Below, piece by piece: positions 48,724-60,313 of a DNA stretch of 64,000 bases (its first letter is position 1; each line of letters starts with the position of its first letter). Position numbers and translations under genes: made by a program. The stretch is from Deltaproteobacteria bacterium YD0425bin51 (GTDB lineage Bacteria; Desulfobacterota; Desulfobacteria; Desulfobacterales; YD0425bin51): NCBI GenBank assembly GCA_002753225.1, contig PDZS01000023.1, positions 1-64,000 of the forward strand, read 5' to 3'. Below the pieces are notes generated by a model. The model saw only the letters and a program-made list of their open reading frames with translations, ran no database searches and was not told the DNA's origin.

Positions 48724-49752
48724 CTACGATTTTACTTCTACTAAATTATCTTGAAGAGGAGGTAGAAATCCTTCAAGATTCATACCCAATGATAAACCCA
48801 TTTCTGACAACACTTCCTTAATTTCATTTAAGGATTTTCTTCCAAAATTTTTAGTTTTTAACATCTCTGCTTCAGTTTTTTCAACTAATTGATAAATTTT
48901 ATGTATATTAGCATTCTTTAAGCAATTAGCGCTTCTTACAGATAGCTCTAATTCTTCAACACTTCTGTATAAGTTTTCATTAAAATTAGGTTTTTTAGTT
49001 TCTTCGAATTTTTTAGAATGTTCTGGTTCAACACCTTCATCAAAATTAATGAAAATACTAATTTGCTCTTTAAGAATTTTAGCAGCATAAGCTACAGAAT
49101 CTTCAGGTGATATTGAACCATCTGTCCAAACTTCTAAGGTTAATTTATCATAATCTGTTCTCTGACCTACACGAGCATTTCCTACAACATAATTTACACG
49201 TTTAATTGGCGAGAAAACAGCGTCGATTGGTATGGTGCCAATCGGATCATTTTCATCTTTATTAAATTCAGCAAGAGAATAAGATCTACCTACTTGAACA
49301 GTCATACCCATTGTAAATCTTATATTAGAATCAGTAACTGTTACTATATGAGCATCAGGGTTAAGTATTTGTATACTTCCATCTTTGCAAATTATATCAG
49401 AAGCTCGTACAGGACCTTGCCTTTGTATATCAATTTCTAGACTTTTGGGTTTAGGATCAGTTACTTTAAAACGAATTTCTTTTAAATTAAGAAGAAGTTC
49501 AGAAACATCCTCTACAACGCCTGGTATGACGCTAAATTCATGGTATACTTTTTCAAGTTTTATAGCCGTAATAGCAGCTCCTTGCAGAGAAGAAAGGAGT
49601 ATCCTTCTTAAAGAATTCCCTATAGTTATGCCAAATCCTCGTTCAAGAGGTTCACATACAAATTTTCCATATGAAGGATTGCTACTTACCTGAACTTTTT
49701 CTGGTTTAATTATTTCACGCCAGTTTCCATACATCAAGTCATTTGATGTCAT
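48724..49752 (-). CDS. rpoA: RNA polymerase alpha subunit
   Basis: The 342-residue subunit nucleates polymerase assembly and contacts upstream promoter DNA and activators. The N-domain has [33 protein letters not shown] and [10 protein letters not shown]. The C-domain has [34 protein letters not shown] and [18 protein letters not shown] (the helix-hairpin-helix). It lies between rpsD and rplQ in the usual alpha-operon order. Confidence 0.97.
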   Translation of the reverse strand: MTSNDLMYGNWREIIKPEKVQVSSNPSYGKFVCEPLERGFGITIGNSLRRILLSSLQGAAITAIKLEKVYHEFSVIPGVVEDVSELLLNLKEIRFKVTDPKPKSLEIDIQRQGPVRASDIICKDGSIQILNPDAHIVTVTDSNIRFTMGMTVQVGRSYSLAEFNKDENDPIGTIPIDAVFSPIKRVNYVVGNARVGQRTDYDKLTLEVWTDGSISPEDSVAYAAKILKEQISIFINFDEGVEPEHSKKFEETKKPNFNENLYRSVEELELSVRSANCLKNANIHKIYQLVEKTEAEMLKTKNFGRKSLNEIKEVLSEMGLSLGMNLEGFLPPLQDNLVEVKS

Positions 49753-49777
49753 TTTTTATCTCTCCAGATTTTAAAAC

Positions 49778-50407
49778 TTATTTTGAATAAAGTTCAACGA
49801 TAAGCTGTTCTTGTATTGGCATAGTAATATCTTCTCGAGAAGGATAATCTTTTATTATCCCCTTAAACTTATCTTTATCAATTTCGATCCATTTAGGCAT
49901 ACCTCTTCTTTCCAAGGCAGATAATGAATCTAATATTGTCTTAACAGTTCGACTTTTTTCTTTTAACTCTATAATATCACCTTTCTCAACTATAAAAGAA
50001 GGGATATTGACTTTCTTGCCATTAACTAAAAAGTGACAATGGCGAACAAAATGACGAGCTTGAGTGCGAGAATTAACGAATCCCATTCGATAAACAATAT
50101 TGTCTAATCTACGCTCTAGAAAAGAGAGAAGATTAGTTCCTGTTATTCCTTTTTGTCTTTCAGATCTTTGGAAGAAGCTTCTAAACTGCTTTTCAACCAG
50201 TCCATACATTCTTTTGACTTTTTGCTTTTCCCTTAGCTGTACACCATAATCTGAAAGCTTTCGTCTTTTATTTTGACCGTGTTGACCGGGTGAATAGCTT
50301 CTCCTGTCAAAAGCACACTTATCAGAATAACAACGATCACCCTTCAAAAATAATTTTACATTCTCCCGTCGGCATAACCGACAAACAGGACCTCTATATC
50401 TTGCCAA
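49778..50407 (-). CDS. rpsD: 30S ribosomal protein S4
   Basis: A 209-residue primary 16S rRNA-binding protein and, in many bacteria, translational repressor of the alpha operon. The N-terminus carries a zinc-binding set (C9, C12, C26, C31), unlike E. coli S4. Then come [29 protein letters not shown] and the S4 RNA-binding domain ([36 protein letters not shown]). It lies 10 bp after rpsK. Confidence 0.96.
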   Translation of the reverse strand: MARYRGPVCRLCRRENVKLFLKGDRCYSDKCAFDRRSYSPGQHGQNKRRKLSDYGVQLREKQKVKRMYGLVEKQFRSFFQRSERQKGITGTNLLSFLERRLDNIVYRMGFVNSRTQARHFVRHCHFLVNGKKVNIPSFIVEKGDIIELKEKSRTVKTILDSLSALERRGMPKWIEIDKDKFKGIIKDYPSREDITMPIQEQLIVELYSK

Positions 50408-50417
50408 ATTATCCTCC

Positions 50418-50804
50418 TTATACTCTTCTTCTCTTAGGTGGACGACAACCGTTATGAGGAATCGGAGTTACATCTTTAATTACTGTTACATTAAAACCTG
50501 CTGCCTGGAGTGCTCTTAAAGCTGATTCTCGACCTGCGCCAGGTCCTTTAACATAAACTTCTACATTCTTCATACCACATTCCATTGCTTTTTTAGCAGA
50601 ATCTTCTGCAGCCATCTGAGCAGCAAAAGGAGTACTTTTTCGAGAACCCTTAAAGCCTTGAACTCCTGAACTTGACCAGCAAACAACATTACCATTTGGG
50701 TCAGTTATAGTAATTATAGTATTATTAAAAGTAGATTGAATATGAACTACTCCATTTAAAATATTTCTTTTTTCTTTCTTTTTTGTGCGGACTTTCTTAC
50801 CCAT
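50418..50804 (-). CDS. rpsK: 30S ribosomal protein S11
   Basis: A 128-residue S11, which sits on the 30S platform near the mRNA exit. Recognised by [61 protein letters not shown] and the basic end [16 protein letters not shown]. Order rpsM-rpsK-rpsD is conserved. Confidence 0.97.
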   Translation of the reverse strand: MGKKVRTKKKEKRNILNGVVHIQSTFNNTIITITDPNGNVVCWSSSGVQGFKGSRKSTPFAAQMAAEDSAKKAMECGMKNVEVYVKGPGAGRESALRALQAAGFNVTVIKDVTPIPHNGCRPPKRRRV

Positions 50805-50837
50805 CGGTCATACCTTTTATTTATATCCTAATTTCGA

Positions 50838-51221
50838 TTATTTCTTTTTAGCTGCTTCTTTCTTTTTAACTGCTGTTTTTCTAGGACCTTTTCTAGTTCG
50901 AGCATTTGTATGTGTTCTTTGCCCATGAACTGGAAGAGATTTTCTATGGCGAAGTCCACGATAACACCCTAGATCCATAAGTCGCTTAATATTCATAGAG
51001 ATTTCAGCTTTAAGCTCACCTTCTACTTTACATTCAGTATCAATAGCTTTACGAATATTAGCAACTTCATTGTCAGTCAAATCACCAATTTTTTTTGATA
51101 AATTGATTTGAAGTGTCTCTAAAATTTTTTTTGCATTACTCCGACCTATACCATAAATATATGATAAGCCGACTCCCACCTGTTTGTTTTTTGGTAAATC
51201 TACTCCAGCGATTCTAGCCAA
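50838..51221 (-). CDS. rpsM: 30S ribosomal protein S13
   Basis: A 127-residue S13 of the 30S head, contacting the P-site tRNA and L5. [28 protein letters not shown] at the start, [19 protein letters not shown], and [27 protein letters not shown] near the end are diagnostic. A Lys/Ala-rich end follows. It lies 12 bp after rpmJ and begins the alpha part of the super-operon. Confidence 0.97.
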   Translation of the reverse strand: MARIAGVDLPKNKQVGVGLSYIYGIGRSNAKKILETLQINLSKKIGDLTDNEVANIRKAIDTECKVEGELKAEISMNIKRLMDLGCYRGLRHRKSLPVHGQRTHTNARTRKGPRKTAVKKKEAAKKK

Positions 51222-51233
51222 CTTTGTCCTCCT

Positions 51234-51347
51234 CTATCCTTGGCGCTGTTTATGTTTCTTATTAACGCAGATATTCCGGATAACACCTTTTCGTTTTACA
51301 ATTTTACATTTACTGCAAATTTTTTTAACCGATGCTCTTACTTTCAT
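51234..51347 (-). CDS. rpmJ: 50S ribosomal protein L36
   Basis: A 37-codon gene read directly from the sequence, missed by length-limited gene finding. The peptide begins [20 protein letters not shown] and ends KHKQRQG, with the zinc ligands C11, C14, C27 and H32 of the zinc-binding (C+) L36. It sits between infA and rpsM, its usual place. Confidence 0.95.
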   Translation of the reverse strand: MKVRASVKKICSKCKIVKRKGVIRNICVNKKHKQRQG

Positions 51348-51365
51348 AATTTACACGACCTTAAG

Positions 51366-51584
51366 CTATTTTGATCTATATATAATTCTGCCTCTAGTTA
51401 AATCATATGGCGAAAGTTCGAGCGTAACAATATCTCCAGGCAAAATTTTAATAAAATGCATACGCATCTTTCCTGAGATATGCGCTAGTACCTGATGTTT
51501 GTTTTCCAATTCAACTTTAAACATAGCATTTGGTAACGTCTCAAGCACCTTACCTTCAACCTTTATTGGCTCTTCTTTAGCCAT
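51366..51584 (-). CDS. infA: Translation initiation factor IF-1
   Basis: A 72-residue OB-fold factor that binds the 30S A site during initiation. It has [59 protein letters not shown] and ends YRSK. It lies directly between secY and rpmJ; the map and adk genes often found between secY and infA are absent. Confidence 0.96.
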   Translation of the reverse strand: MAKEEPIKVEGKVLETLPNAMFKVELENKHQVLAHISGKMRMHFIKILPGDIVTLELSPYDLTRGRIIYRSK

Positions 51585-51609
51585 CTTTTACCATTTAACT
51601 CCTTAATTC

Positions 51610-52923
51610 TTATCGCCTTCTGCCTCTAATTGATCCCTTTTTCAAGAATCCATCATAGTTACGAGTAAGCATATGAGATTCCATTTGAGATATAGTGTCA
51701 ATTGCAACACCTACAACAATAAGTAGTGCTGTACCTCCAAAATAAAAAGGAACCTTAAATTGTGTCATTAAAATAGAAGGAAGAACACATACTGCGGAAA
51801 CATAAATTGCTCCTCCTAATGTTATACGCGTCAAAACTTTATCAATATAATCTGCTGTTGGTTTACTTGGTCTAATGCCAGGTATAAAACCACCATGCTT
51901 TTTCATATTTTCTGCTACATCAACTGGATTAAACGTGACAGCTGTATAAAAATAGCAAAAGAAAACAATAAATGCAATATAAAGTAACTCATAAACAGGC
52001 TTACCTGGAGCTATAGCTGCTGCAATACTTTGAACCCAGCCTATTTTTATAAAACTTGCAGCAGTAGCAGGAAACATTATAATTGAAGATGCAAATATTG
52101 GAGGAATAACACCTGAAGTATTTATTTTTAGTGGCAGATGAGTATTCTGACCACCATACATGCGCCTTCCAACAACTCTTTTAGCATATTGAACAGGAAT
52201 ACGCCTTTGAGCTTGCTCTACAAAAATAATTACTCCTATTACACCAACCATACCTATAATTAGAATCAATACTATAAAAATATTCATTTCACCAGTAGAA
52301 ACAAGATTGAAAGTATTTGCTATAGCAGTTGGCATTCTTGCAATTATTCCAGAAAATATTATAAGTGAAATACCATTTCCAATACCACGCTCAGTTATCT
52401 GTTCACCTAACCACATTATAAAAGCTGTGCCAGATGTGAGAGTAATAACAGTTAGTAGCCTAAATGCCCAACCAGGGTTTATAACTACATGTGCTCCACC
52501 TGGAGCAACCATACTTTCTAATCCAATACTAATTCCTAACCCTTGAATTATGCTTAAGACCACAGTACCATATCTGGTATACTGTGTAATCTTTTTTCGT
52601 CCTTGCTCTCCTTCTTTTGACAATCTTTCTAAATGAGGAATTGTAACTGTCAAAAGTTGTAAAATAATAGATGCACTAATATATGGCATAATCCCTAAAG
52701 CAAAAACAGATAGTTTTTCTAAAGCACCACCAGAAAACATATCAAATAGACCAAGTAATGTTCCTTTGGCTCGAGCAAAAAAAGCGGCAAGAGCGATACT
52801 ATCAACTCCTGGTATAGGGACATGAACTCCTATCCTATAAACAATAAGTAACAGACAGGTAAATATTATTCTCTTTTTAAGCTCTTGGATTCTAAATATA
52901 TTTTGAAATCCACCGCCAATCAT
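51610..52923 (-). CDS. secY: Preprotein translocase subunit SecY
   Basis: The 437-residue channel protein of the Sec translocon, with ten predicted membrane helices. The first region has [28 protein letters not shown], then [65 protein letters not shown] and [17 protein letters not shown]. Its start overlaps the rplO stop by 4 bp, the usual coupling. Confidence 0.97.
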   Translation of the reverse strand: MIGGGFQNIFRIQELKKRIIFTCLLLIVYRIGVHVPIPGVDSIALAAFFARAKGTLLGLFDMFSGGALEKLSVFALGIMPYISASIILQLLTVTIPHLERLSKEGEQGRKKITQYTRYGTVVLSIIQGLGISIGLESMVAPGGAHVVINPGWAFRLLTVITLTSGTAFIMWLGEQITERGIGNGISLIIFSGIIARMPTAIANTFNLVSTGEMNIFIVLILIIGMVGVIGVIIFVEQAQRRIPVQYAKRVVGRRMYGGQNTHLPLKINTSGVIPPIFASSIIMFPATAASFIKIGWVQSIAAAIAPGKPVYELLYIAFIVFFCYFYTAVTFNPVDVAENMKKHGGFIPGIRPSKPTADYIDKVLTRITLGGAIYVSAVCVLPSILMTQFKVPFYFGGTALLIVVGVAIDTISQMESHMLTRNYDGFLKKGSIRGRRR

Positions 52924-53360
52924 ATAATCTCTACTTTCCCACCAGCTGCTTCAATTTTTTGCGTGGCGCCTTTGCTTGCTTTATTAACTTTTAATATAAG
53001 CGGATAAGTAATTTCTCCCTGGCCTAATAGTTTAATTGAATCTGTTTTATTCTTTATTACTCCAGCAGATAAAAGTTTTTCCTTATCAATAATTGTACTA
53101 GCTTCAAAAGCAGATAAGTCACGAATGTTAATTAGAACAAATTTTTCTTTAAATATGTTAGTAAAACCACGTTTTGGAAGTCTACGATGTATCGGCATCT
53201 GTCCTCCTTCAAAACCTGGTCTGACTCTACCACCAGAACGGGCTCTTTGTCCTTTACTTCCTCTACCAGCTGTCTTACCAAGTCCTGAACCCACGCCTCT
53301 TCCAACACGTTTTATCGATTTTTTGCTGCCTTCTGAAGGTGATAAATTATTAAGTTGCAT
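52920..53360 (-). CDS. rplO: 50S ribosomal protein L15
   Basis: A 146-residue late-assembly 23S rRNA-binding protein. [34 protein letters not shown] and [22 protein letters not shown] form the basic Gly-rich N-terminal extension; the globular end ([20 protein letters not shown]) is normal. It overlaps rpmD by 11 bp and secY by 4 bp. Confidence 0.96.
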   Translation of the reverse strand: MQLNNLSPSEGSKKSIKRVGRGVGSGLGKTAGRGSKGQRARSGGRVRPGFEGGQMPIHRRLPKRGFTNIFKEKFVLINIRDLSAFEASTIIDKEKLLSAGVIKNKTDSIKLLGQGEITYPLILKVNKASKGATQKIEAAGGKVEII

Positions 53361-53544
53361 CTTTTACTTCCTCTACTTTAAGAAGATAAATTACTTTATT
53401 AACCATTCCTCGCAAAATTGGAGTATCCTCAACAGAAATGGATTTATTTAGTTTTCTAAGTCCCAAAGCTCGTAAAACTTTACGATGCTTTTCTGGGGTA
53501 CCAATCATACTTTTTATAAGAGTTATCTTTAGAGATTTAAGCAT
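53350..53544 (-). CDS. rpmD: 50S ribosomal protein L30
   Basis: A 64-residue L30 with LKITLIKSMIGTPEKHRKVLRALGLRKLN and VEDTPILRGMVNKVIYLLKVEEV, all family signature. It lies between rpsE and rplO and overlaps rplO by 11 bp. Confidence 0.95.
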   Translation of the reverse strand: MLKSLKITLIKSMIGTPEKHRKVLRALGLRKLNKSISVEDTPILRGMVNKVIYLLKVEEVKDAT

Positions 53545-53547
53545 TTT

Positions 53548-54042
53548 TTATAGTTCCTCAACAGTTTTTCCTCTTCTCTGAGCTACAATTTCACGGCTTT
53601 CAAGTTGCTGCAACCCGAACATAGTGGCTTTAACTACATTATGAGGGTTGTTAGAGCCTATACATTTAGTTAGTATATTCTGAACTCCACAGGCTTCTAA
53701 AACAGCCCTAACTGCACCACCTGCTATTACACCTGTACCTTTAGAAGCAGGTTTAAGAAATACTCGCCCAGCGCCAAATTTTCCAATAACTTCATATGGA
53801 ATAGTTCCATTGATAACAGAGACTTTAACCATGCTTTTTCTTGCTTGTTCTAGTCCTTTTCTTATGGCTTCAGGAACTTCACCTGCTTTACCTAATCCAC
53901 AGCCAACACTTCCCTTACCGTCACCTACTACAACGATTGCACTAAAGCTAAAGCGCCTACCACCTTTAACAACTTTTGCAACTCTACTAATGTGTACCAC
54001 TTTATCAATTAACTGAGTTTCAACTGTCTCTTCTTTGATCAA
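53548..54042 (-). CDS. rpsE: 30S ribosomal protein S5
   Basis: A 164-residue S5, important for accuracy and for mRNA unwinding. It shows [78 protein letters not shown] and ends with RRGKTVEEL. It lies 20 bp after rplR and 3 bp before rpmD. Confidence 0.96.
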   Translation of the reverse strand: MIKEETVETQLIDKVVHISRVAKVVKGGRRFSFSAIVVVGDGKGSVGCGLGKAGEVPEAIRKGLEQARKSMVKVSVINGTIPYEVIGKFGAGRVFLKPASKGTGVIAGGAVRAVLEACGVQNILTKCIGSNNPHNVVKATMFGLQQLESREIVAQRRGKTVEEL

Positions 54043-54062
54043 GTGTTTGCCTCCTTATTTAA

Positions 54063-54440
54063 TTAAAAATTTAATCCTGCTTCACGCGCACCATCAGATA
54101 CTGCTTTAATTCTACCATGGTATAGAAAACCATTTCGATCAAAAACAACTTTTTTTACACCTTTTTCAAGAGCGCGTTGAGCAATTAATTTTCCTATCAC
54201 AACTGCTTTTGCAATGTTTTTTTCTTTTTCAACCTTTTGCTTAATATTCTCTTCTACAGTAGAGGCTGAAACAATTGTATGACCCTTTGAATCGTCTATA
54301 ATCTGAGCGTATATATGTTTTAAACTTCTAAATACGGTTAATCTTGGGCGCTCTGAAGTACCAAATACCTTCTTCCTAATTCTATTTTTCCGATTTAAGC
54401 GCATTTCCTCTCTTAAATTTTTAATACTCATAATAGCCAT
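54063..54440 (-). CDS. rplR: 50S ribosomal protein L18
   Basis: A 125-residue 5S rRNA-binding protein with [37 protein letters not shown] and the end [26 protein letters not shown]. The ATG at 54440 (MAIMSIKN) is one choice; the second Met at 54431 is possible. It lies 9 bp after rplF. Confidence 0.95.
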   Translation of the reverse strand: MAIMSIKNLREEMRLNRKNRIRKKVFGTSERPRLTVFRSLKHIYAQIIDDSKGHTIVSASTVEENIKQKVEKEKNIAKAVVIGKLIAQRALEKGVKKVVFDRNGFLYHGRIKAVSDGAREAGLNF

Positions 54441-54449
54441 CCCTAATAA

Positions 54450-54986
54450 TTATTTAGCACCAGTCTTGCCTGCTTTCTTCTGTATAAATTCTTCTTGATA
54501 TTTAATACCTTTCCCTTTATATGGCTCAGGTAATCTTAATCTTCTAATAGAAGCTGCTGTTTGTCCTAACAGTTCTTTATCAATTCCTTTAATTCTTAGT
54601 ATATTTTTATCAGCGGCTGCAGAGATTCCAGATGGTAACTTAAAATTAACAGGGTTAGAGTATCCTAAACTGAAAACAATGGTATCTCCTTTTATCTCAA
54701 CTCTATAACCAACTCCATTTACTTCTAAAGTTCTTTCAAAACCTTTGGAAACACCAGTTACCATATTAGCTATCAAACTTCTAGTTAGTCCTTGAAGAGC
54801 ATCAGTCTTTTTATCATCATTTAACTTTATTATGGAAAGTTCTTTATTTTCAATTTTTAAATCAACCCCCTGATGTACATCTCTAGTAAGAGAACCTTTC
54901 TCACCTTTTATTATAACTTTTTTATCCGTGAAGGATACTTTAACATTATCAGGAAGTAATACTTTTTTTTTACCTATTCGAGACAT
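54450..54986 (-). CDS. rplF: 50S ribosomal protein L6
   Basis: A 178-residue L6 near the sarcin-ricin loop. MSRIGKKKVLLPDNVKVSF, GEKGSLTR, GVSKGFERTLEVNGVGYRVEI and LRLPEPYKGKGIKYQEEFIQKKAGKTGAK are diagnostic. It lies in the normal spc order between rpsH and rplR. Confidence 0.96.
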   Translation of the reverse strand: MSRIGKKKVLLPDNVKVSFTDKKVIIKGEKGSLTRDVHQGVDLKIENKELSIIKLNDDKKTDALQGLTRSLIANMVTGVSKGFERTLEVNGVGYRVEIKGDTIVFSLGYSNPVNFKLPSGISAAADKNILRIKGIDKELLGQTAASIRRLRLPEPYKGKGIKYQEEFIQKKAGKTGAK

Positions 54987-55013
54987 TTTTCCTCTCTCCT
55001 CTACCGCACTATT

Positions 55014-55412
55014 TTACCATACTTTACAAAGGAATTCTCCACCAACATTCAACTCTTTTGCCTTTTTATCTGTAACGACTCCTTTTGAAGTCGATAAAAT
55101 AGCAAGACCCAATCCGTTTAATATAGATTTTATAGCTTTGCCTTTTATGTATACTCTTCTACCAGGTTTACTAACCCTAGTAATTCCATAGATAGCATGC
55201 TTATTATTTTCTGTGTATTTAAGATATACTCTCAAAATACCTTGTTTTCCATCTTTTATAAGCTTAAAATTTTTTACAAAACCTTCATCTTTTAAAAGTT
55301 TAACAACTTCAAATTTAAGTTTTGCTCCCGGAATATCTACGCTGTTATGTTTTGCCTTGCCTGCATTTCTTATACGAGTCAACATATCAGCAAAAGGATC
55401 TGTCATTCCCAT
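55014..55412 (-). CDS. rpsH: 30S ribosomal protein S8
   Basis: A 132-residue central-domain 16S rRNA binder, in E. coli the translational regulator of the spc operon. MTDPFADMLTRIRNAGKAKHNSVDIP at the start and GLAILSTSKGVVTDKKAKELNVGGEFLCKVW at the end are diagnostic. It lies between rpsN and rplF. Confidence 0.96.
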   Translation of the reverse strand: MGMTDPFADMLTRIRNAGKAKHNSVDIPGAKLKFEVVKLLKDEGFVKNFKLIKDGKQGILRVYLKYTENNKHAIYGITRVSKPGRRVYIKGKAIKSILNGLGLAILSTSKGVVTDKKAKELNVGGEFLCKVW

Positions 55413-55458
55413 TGTTTTCTCCTACTATATTTATTTTATTTTTTCATATTGCTATTTA

Positions 55459-55644
55459 CTACCAACTAGCTTTAATAACACCAGGAATCTTACCTTGTGA
55501 GGCAAGGGTTCTAAAACAAATACGACAAATCCCAAACCTTCTTAAAAATGCCCTTGGTCTACCACATATAGGACATCTATTATAAGACCTAACGCTAAAC
55601 TTAGGCTTTGCTTTTGCCTTCATCCTCAGACACGTCTTTGCCAA
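55459..55644 (-). CDS. rpsN: 30S ribosomal protein S14, zinc type
   Basis: A 61-residue short S14 with the zinc set C24, C27, C40 and C43 ([20 protein letters not shown]). This is the C+ form; zinc-free paralogues are longer (~100 residues). It lies between rplE and rpsH. Confidence 0.96.
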   Translation of the reverse strand: MAKTCLRMKAKAKPKFSVRSYNRCPICGRPRAFLRRFGICRICFRTLASQGKIPGVIKASW

Positions 55645-55665
55645 ATTCTCCTCCTTACAATATGC

Positions 55666-56205
55666 TTAATTTCTAAATGGCATTCCTAATAATTTCAGCA
55701 ATTCTTTCCCTTCTGCATCATTTTTTGCAGTTGTAACAATTGAAATATTCAATCCTTTAATCTTATCAATTTTATCATAATTGATTTCTGGGAAAATTAT
55801 ATGTTCTTTAATTCCAAGGGAATAATTTCCTCTGCCATCAAAAGCTTTTCCTGAAACTCCTTTGAAATCACGAACTCGTGGAAGAGCAATATTTACTAAT
55901 TTATTATAGAAATCATACATCCTATTTTCTCGCAATGTAACCATGCATCCAATAGGTATTCCTATCCTTAACTTAAAAGCTGCAATTGACTTCTTTGCAC
56001 GAGTAATTACTGGTGTTTGACCTGCTATTAGCTTTAGTTCTTCCATTGCAGAATCTATAATCTTTACGTTTTGAACAGCTTCGCCCAGGCCCATATTAAG
56101 AACAAGCTTTTCTATTTTAGGAACCTGCATAATATTTTTATATTTAAAAGTTTCCACTAATTTTGGAACTATATGCTGCTTATAATAAACCCTTAAATGA
56201 GACAT
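55666..56205 (-). CDS. rplE: 50S ribosomal protein L5
   Basis: A 179-residue 5S rRNA-binding protein of the central protuberance. [53 protein letters not shown] and [39 protein letters not shown] are diagnostic. AGGAGGGTT precedes its ATG. Confidence 0.96.
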   Translation of the reverse strand: MSHLRVYYKQHIVPKLVETFKYKNIMQVPKIEKLVLNMGLGEAVQNVKIIDSAMEELKLIAGQTPVITRAKKSIAAFKLRIGIPIGCMVTLRENRMYDFYNKLVNIALPRVRDFKGVSGKAFDGRGNYSLGIKEHIIFPEINYDKIDKIKGLNISIVTTAKNDAEGKELLKLLGMPFRN

Positions 56206-56222
56206 TAAAACCCTCCTGCAAT

Positions 56223-56552
56223 TTAAGCATCAATTATTTCATTACACTTTTTGCAAACGCGCACTTTCTTTCCATCTTCTAAATATTTCTTTCCTATTCG
56301 CGCAGGAGTTACACATTTGCTACACATCAACATCACATTAGAAACATGGATAGGAGCCTCTCGCTCAACTATACCGCTTTCTTTTCCGTAGCGCCCAGGT
56401 TTTACATGACGTTTAATTTTGTTTATACTTTCAATAACAACTTTATTTTTTGCAGGCAAGACTTTAATTATTTTTCCAATCTTACCTTTATCTTTACCAG
56501 AAATAACTTTGACCTTATCGTCTTTTTTCATATTTAATTTATTAGTAAGCAT
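56223..56552 (-). CDS. rplX: 50S ribosomal protein L24
   Basis: A 109-residue early-assembly protein ([42 protein letters not shown] is the KOW core). The C-terminal end has CSKC and CKKC, which may bind zinc. I chose ATG 56552 because GAGGTG lies eight bases upstream; TTG at 56558 is three bases from it and less likely. It overlaps no gene; rplN ends 3 bp upstream. Confidence 0.92.
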   Translation of the reverse strand: MLTNKLNMKKDDKVKVISGKDKGKIGKIIKVLPAKNKVVIESINKIKRHVKPGRYGKESGIVEREAPIHVSNVMLMCSKCVTPARIGKKYLEDGKKVRVCKKCNEIIDA

Positions 56553-56554
56553 AT

Positions 56555-56923
56555 TCAAATCACCTCGGGCGCAAGAGATATAATTTTCATAAAGCCTTTT
56601 GCTCTCAATTCTCTAGCAACTGGTCCAAATATACGACTGCCTAAAGGTTCTTTTAAAGCATTTATAAGTACAGCAGAGTTATCATCGAATCTTATATAAG
56701 ATCCATCCGGCCTTTTAATCTCTTTTTTAGTTCTTACAATAACAGCTTTAAGTACATCCCCTTTTTTTACTTTAGCATTGGGCATTGCTTCTTGAACAGA
56801 AACAACAATAATATCTCCTATTGTTGCATAGCGACGTTTAGAGCCGCCTAAAACTTTAATGCAGGTCAATGCTTTTGCACCAGTATTATCTGCTACTGTC
56901 ATTTTTGTTTCAGCCTGAATCAT
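56555..56923 (-). CDS. rplN: 50S ribosomal protein L14
   Basis: A 122-residue L14, which binds 23S rRNA and faces the 30S subunit. [33 protein letters not shown] and the end [23 protein letters not shown] are diagnostic. It lies between rpsQ and rplX. Confidence 0.97.
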   Translation of the reverse strand: MIQAETKMTVADNTGAKALTCIKVLGGSKRRYATIGDIIVVSVQEAMPNAKVKKGDVLKAVIVRTKKEIKRPDGSYIRFDDNSAVLINALKEPLGSRIFGPVARELRAKGFMKIISLAPEVI

Positions 56924-56941
56924 CTATTTCACCCTTTTCCT

Positions 56942-57205
56942 TTAAACAACTTTTTCCAAAATCTTGCTCACACGCCACCTTTTAGTTTTACTAAGCGGCC
57001 TTGATTCAGTTATAAGAACCTTGTCTCCAATCTGACAAGTACTTTTTTCATCATGAGCTGCAAATTTTGCACGCTTTTTAATGTATTTTTTATAAGCACT
57101 ATGCTGAACAAGCCGTTCTACCAAAACAGTTACAGTTTTTTGCATTTTATTGCTAACGACTATTCCACTTAATTGTCTTCTCTTACCTTGCGTTATAGTA
57201 GCCAT
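56942..57205 (-). CDS. rpsQ: 30S ribosomal protein S17
   Basis: An 87-residue OB-fold S17: [34 protein letters not shown] and [23 protein letters not shown] are diagnostic. It begins 2 bp after rpmC ends. Confidence 0.96.
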   Translation of the reverse strand: MATITQGKRRQLSGIVVSNKMQKTVTVLVERLVQHSAYKKYIKKRAKFAAHDEKSTCQIGDKVLITESRPLSKTKRWRVSKILEKVV

Positions 57206-57207
57206 TG

Positions 57208-57417
57208 CTATTTTCCACTACCTTGATTTGATAATTCAAGTTCTCTTAAAATAGTTTTTATTCTTGCTATTGTCTTTTTGGTTTGTCCCAGCTTTTTAGG
57301 ATTCTCAAGCTGAGAAGTCGCATGTTGGAAACGCAGATTAAATAACTCTTGTTTATAATCAACTAATTTGCGATCCATTTCATCTTTAGTTAATTCCCTT
57401 ATTTCTTTTAACTTCAT
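57208..57417 (-). CDS. rpmC: 50S ribosomal protein L29
   Basis: A 69-residue L29 at the exit tunnel: [18 protein letters not shown] and [34 protein letters not shown] chose ATG 57417 because GGGAGG lies seven bases ahead and the start overlaps the rplP stop as ATGA; the longer ATG at 57423 touches the ribosome binding site. Confidence 0.95.
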   Translation of the reverse strand: MKLKEIRELTKDEMDRKLVDYKQELFNLRFQHATSQLENPKKLGQTKKTIARIKTILRELELSNQGSGK

Positions 57418-57830
57418 TGCCATGCCTCCCGTTCAACAAATTTTGTTTTTAGGGGAAGTTTATGTGCAGCTAAACGAAAAGCCTCCTCAGCTAGTTCTCT
57501 AGGAACACCAGCCATTTCATATAGTATTCTGCCAGGCTGGATAACAGCTAACCATCCTTCAGGAGCGCCTTTTCCTTTACCCATTCTAACTTCAGCAGGT
57601 TTTTTAGTAAATGACTTATCTGGAAAAATTCTTATCCATGTCCTACCACCTCTTTTTACATGACGAGTCATCGCAATACGAGCGGCTTCTATTTGCTTTG
57701 AAGTTATCGTTCCACACTCTACAGCTTGCAGACCATACTCGCCAAAGGTAAGCGTACTTCCACGTACTGCTATACCTTTCATTCTTCCTTTTTGCTGTTT
57801 TCTATATTTTACTTTTTTGGGAGCTAACAT
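57414..57830 (-). CDS. rplP: 50S ribosomal protein L16
   Basis: A 138-residue L16, near the peptidyl-transferase centre. It shows [64 protein letters not shown] and [23 protein letters not shown]. The stop overlaps the rpmC start. Confidence 0.97.
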   Translation of the reverse strand: MLAPKKVKYRKQQKGRMKGIAVRGSTLTFGEYGLQAVECGTITSKQIEAARIAMTRHVKRGGRTWIRIFPDKSFTKKPAEVRMGKGKGAPEGWLAVIQPGRILYEMAGVPRELAEEAFRLAAHKLPLKTKFVEREAWQ

Positions 57831-57852
57831 TTTAACTACCTCTCTTTATAAA

Positions 57853-58503
57853 TCAGACTTTCTCTCCCTGATTCCTCTTTAAAACCTCACCATTAAATAT
57901 AAATACTTTAACACCAATTATTCCATATGTCGTATTAGCTTCTGAAAAGCCATAATCAATATCCGCACGTAAAGTATGTAATGGCACTCTCCCTTCTCTA
58001 TACCATTCAGTTCTTGCCATTTCCGCTCCACCTAGTCTTCCAGCACAAATTATTTTTACACCTTGAGCTCCAAATCTTATTGCAGATAAAACCGAGCGCT
58101 TCATAGCACGACGGAAGGCTACTCTTCGAACAAGTTGTAGCGCTACATTTTCTGCTACTAATTGCGCATCAATTTCAGGCTTTCTTACTTCTTGAATATC
58201 TATAAGAACATCCTGATTAATCATTCCTTCTAATTCTTTTTTAAGAATTTCTATTTCTTTTCCTTGCTTTCCTATTACGATACCAGGCCTTGCAGTAAAT
58301 ATTCGGAGACGAACTCGCTTGGCAGATCTTTCAATCTCTATTCTTGAAATGCCAGAATGATAAAGCCGCTTTTTAAAAAATTTTCTAATATTATGATCTT
58401 CGAAGACATATTGTGCATATTTCTTCTTTCCAGCATACCATCGTGATTCCCACGTCTTTATTACTCCTAGCCTCAATCCAATCGGGTTAACTTTCTGACC
58501 CAA
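57853..58503 (-). CDS. rpsC: 30S ribosomal protein S3
   Basis: A 216-residue S3 at the mRNA entry. [27 protein letters not shown], the KH domain ([20 protein letters not shown]) and the C-domain ([31 protein letters not shown]) are clear. It lies between rplV and rplP. Confidence 0.97.
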   Translation of the reverse strand: MGQKVNPIGLRLGVIKTWESRWYAGKKKYAQYVFEDHNIRKFFKKRLYHSGISRIEIERSAKRVRLRIFTARPGIVIGKQGKEIEILKKELEGMINQDVLIDIQEVRKPEIDAQLVAENVALQLVRRVAFRRAMKRSVLSAIRFGAQGVKIICAGRLGGAEMARTEWYREGRVPLHTLRADIDYGFSEANTTYGIIGVKVFIFNGEVLKRNQGEKV

Positions 58504-58531
58504 GCTTATACCTCCTTGTTTAAACTTCTCG

Positions 58532-58858
58532 TTAATCTAATATAACAGTTATATGACTCATTTTTTTTAAAATTCTTGTTCCTCTGCCTCGAGCTCTTGC
58601 AGCAAATCTTTTTAACATAGGACCAGTATCTACTATAACATTTGAAATATTTAGATCATCAACGTCTATCTTCTCATTTTGATTAGCATTTGCAACAGCA
58701 GAACGTATAACCTTGTCCAAAAGTTTAGCCGCTTTCTGTGGCATAAATTTCAAAATATTTAATCCTTGTTCCACAGATTTTCCCTTTACAGCATCAACAA
58801 GATATCTTACTTTCCGTGGTGAAATACGAATATATTTTGCTACTGCTCTAGAAACCAT
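58532..58858 (-). CDS. rplV: 50S ribosomal protein L22
   Basis: A 108-residue L22 that lines the exit tunnel. It shows [38 protein letters not shown] and [29 protein letters not shown], both diagnostic. It lies between rpsS and rpsC. Confidence 0.96.
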   Translation of the reverse strand: MVSRAVAKYIRISPRKVRYLVDAVKGKSVEQGLNILKFMPQKAAKLLDKVIRSAVANANQNEKIDVDDLNISNVIVDTGPMLKRFAARARGRGTRILKKMSHITVILD

Positions 58859-58881
58859 TATAAAAAATCCCTATATAAAAT

Positions 58882-59172
58882 TTATTTTGCACCTTTTACT
58901 ACTTTAGTCTTCTTACCACCTGCATGACCATAAAACGTTCTTGTTGATGAGAATTCACCTAACTTATGACCTACCATATCTTCTGAAATAAATACTGGTA
59001 TAAACTTCTTTCCATTATGGATAGCCATTGTAACACCTACCATTTCAGGAACTATGGTTGAACGTCTTGACCATGTCTTTATAACTTTGCTTCCCTTACT
59101 TTGTTGCATTATCTGAACTTTTTTTAACAACTTAGGTTCAATATATGGACCTTTTTTTAGTGACCGTGGCAT
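58882..59172 (-). CDS. rpsS: 30S ribosomal protein S19
   Basis: A 96-residue S19 of the 30S head. [72 protein letters not shown] is the typical core. It lies between rplB and rplV. Confidence 0.97.
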   Translation of the reverse strand: MPRSLKKGPYIEPKLLKKVQIMQQSKGSKVIKTWSRRSTIVPEMVGVTMAIHNGKKFIPVFISEDMVGHKLGEFSSTRTFYGHAGGKKTKVVKGAK

Positions 59173-59188
59173 AAAGTCTCCTAGTCTC

Positions 59189-60010
59189 CTACTTACGCTT
59201 ATTTACAATATATTTATCAGTCTTTTTATTTTTTCTAGTCTTAAAACCTTTAGTTGGCATACCCCACGGACTACATGGATGCCTTCCGCCAGAAGATCGA
59301 CCTTCTCCACCACCCATAGGATGATCTATAGGATTCATTGCAACTCCACGTACACTAGGACGTACACCTAAATGTCTCTTCCTACCAGCTTTGCCTATAG
59401 ATACATTTTCATGATCAACATTTCCAAGTTGCCCGACAGTTGCCTTGCAAGCTAAAAGAACCATTCTAACTTCTCCAGATGGCAGCTTAACTAAAGCATA
59501 TTTTTCCTCTTTCGCCATAAGCTGAGCATAAGTACCTGCACTTCTTACAATTTGACCACCTTTACCAAGTTTAAGCTCAATATTATGAATATATGTTCCA
59601 AGAGGAATATTTGAAATAGGCAAAGAGTTACCTGGTTTAATATCAGCATTAACCCCAGCCATGACTTTATCCCCGACTTTAAGATCTATTGGTGCTAAAA
59701 TATATCTTTTTTCTCCATCAGCATAATTCAAAAGAGCAATTCTAGCAGAACGATTTGGGTCATATTCAATTGAGGCAACTTTTGCAGGTATATCTATCTT
59801 ATCTCTTTTAAAGTCTATTATTCTATAATATCTTTTATTCGCTCCGCCTCTATGTCTTGCTGTAATACGGCCGTTTGAATTTCTTCCACCACTTTTTTTG
59901 GCAATTTTTATTAAACTCTTTTCAGGTTTAAAACTCGTAATTTCTTCATAGTCCGAATATTCAATAAATCGACGCGCTGAAGATGTTGGATTAACCTTCC
60001 TTATTCCCAT
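59189..60010 (-). CDS. rplB: 50S ribosomal protein L2
   Basis: A 273-residue L2, needed for subunit association and peptidyl transfer. It shows [48 protein letters not shown], and the conserved [38 protein letters not shown] C-terminal region with its key histidine. It lies 15 bp after rplW. Confidence 0.97.
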   Translation of the reverse strand: MGIRKVNPTSSARRFIEYSDYEEITSFKPEKSLIKIAKKSGGRNSNGRITARHRGGANKRYYRIIDFKRDKIDIPAKVASIEYDPNRSARIALLNYADGEKRYILAPIDLKVGDKVMAGVNADIKPGNSLPISNIPLGTYIHNIELKLGKGGQIVRSAGTYAQLMAKEEKYALVKLPSGEVRMVLLACKATVGQLGNVDHENVSIGKAGRKRHLGVRPSVRGVAMNPIDHPMGGGEGRSSGGRHPCSPWGMPTKGFKTRKNKKTDKYIVNKRK

Positions 60011-60025
60011 TTATTACCTCACACT

Positions 60026-60313
60026 CTATACGCCTTCAAAAAAATCAATCCGTTCACCGGGGGCTAGTGTTACTATTGCTTTTTTCCAATCTTTGCGTTT
60101 CCCAATAATACGGCCACGTTGTTTTATTTTACCTTTAACCTGCATTGTTCTTACTTTGTTAACACGAACGTTAAATAACTTTTCTACAGATTTCTTTATT
60201 TCAATTCTATTAGCGCATGATTCAACTTCGAAAGAAAGTTGATTACGTATTTCTTTTTGTTGTTCTGTTTTTTCTGTCCGCAAGGGCCTAAGTACTATAT
60301 CATATTGGCTCAT
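60026..60313 (-). CDS. rplW: 50S ribosomal protein L23
   Basis: A 95-residue exit-tunnel rim protein that docks trigger factor and SRP. It shows [47 protein letters not shown] and a basic linker before the end [20 protein letters not shown]. rplD ends immediately upstream with no gap. Confidence 0.95.
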   Translation of the reverse strand: MSQYDIVLRPLRTEKTEQQKEIRNQLSFEVESCANRIEIKKSVEKLFNVRVNKVRTMQVKGKIKQRGRIIGKRKDWKKAIVTLAPGERIDFFEGV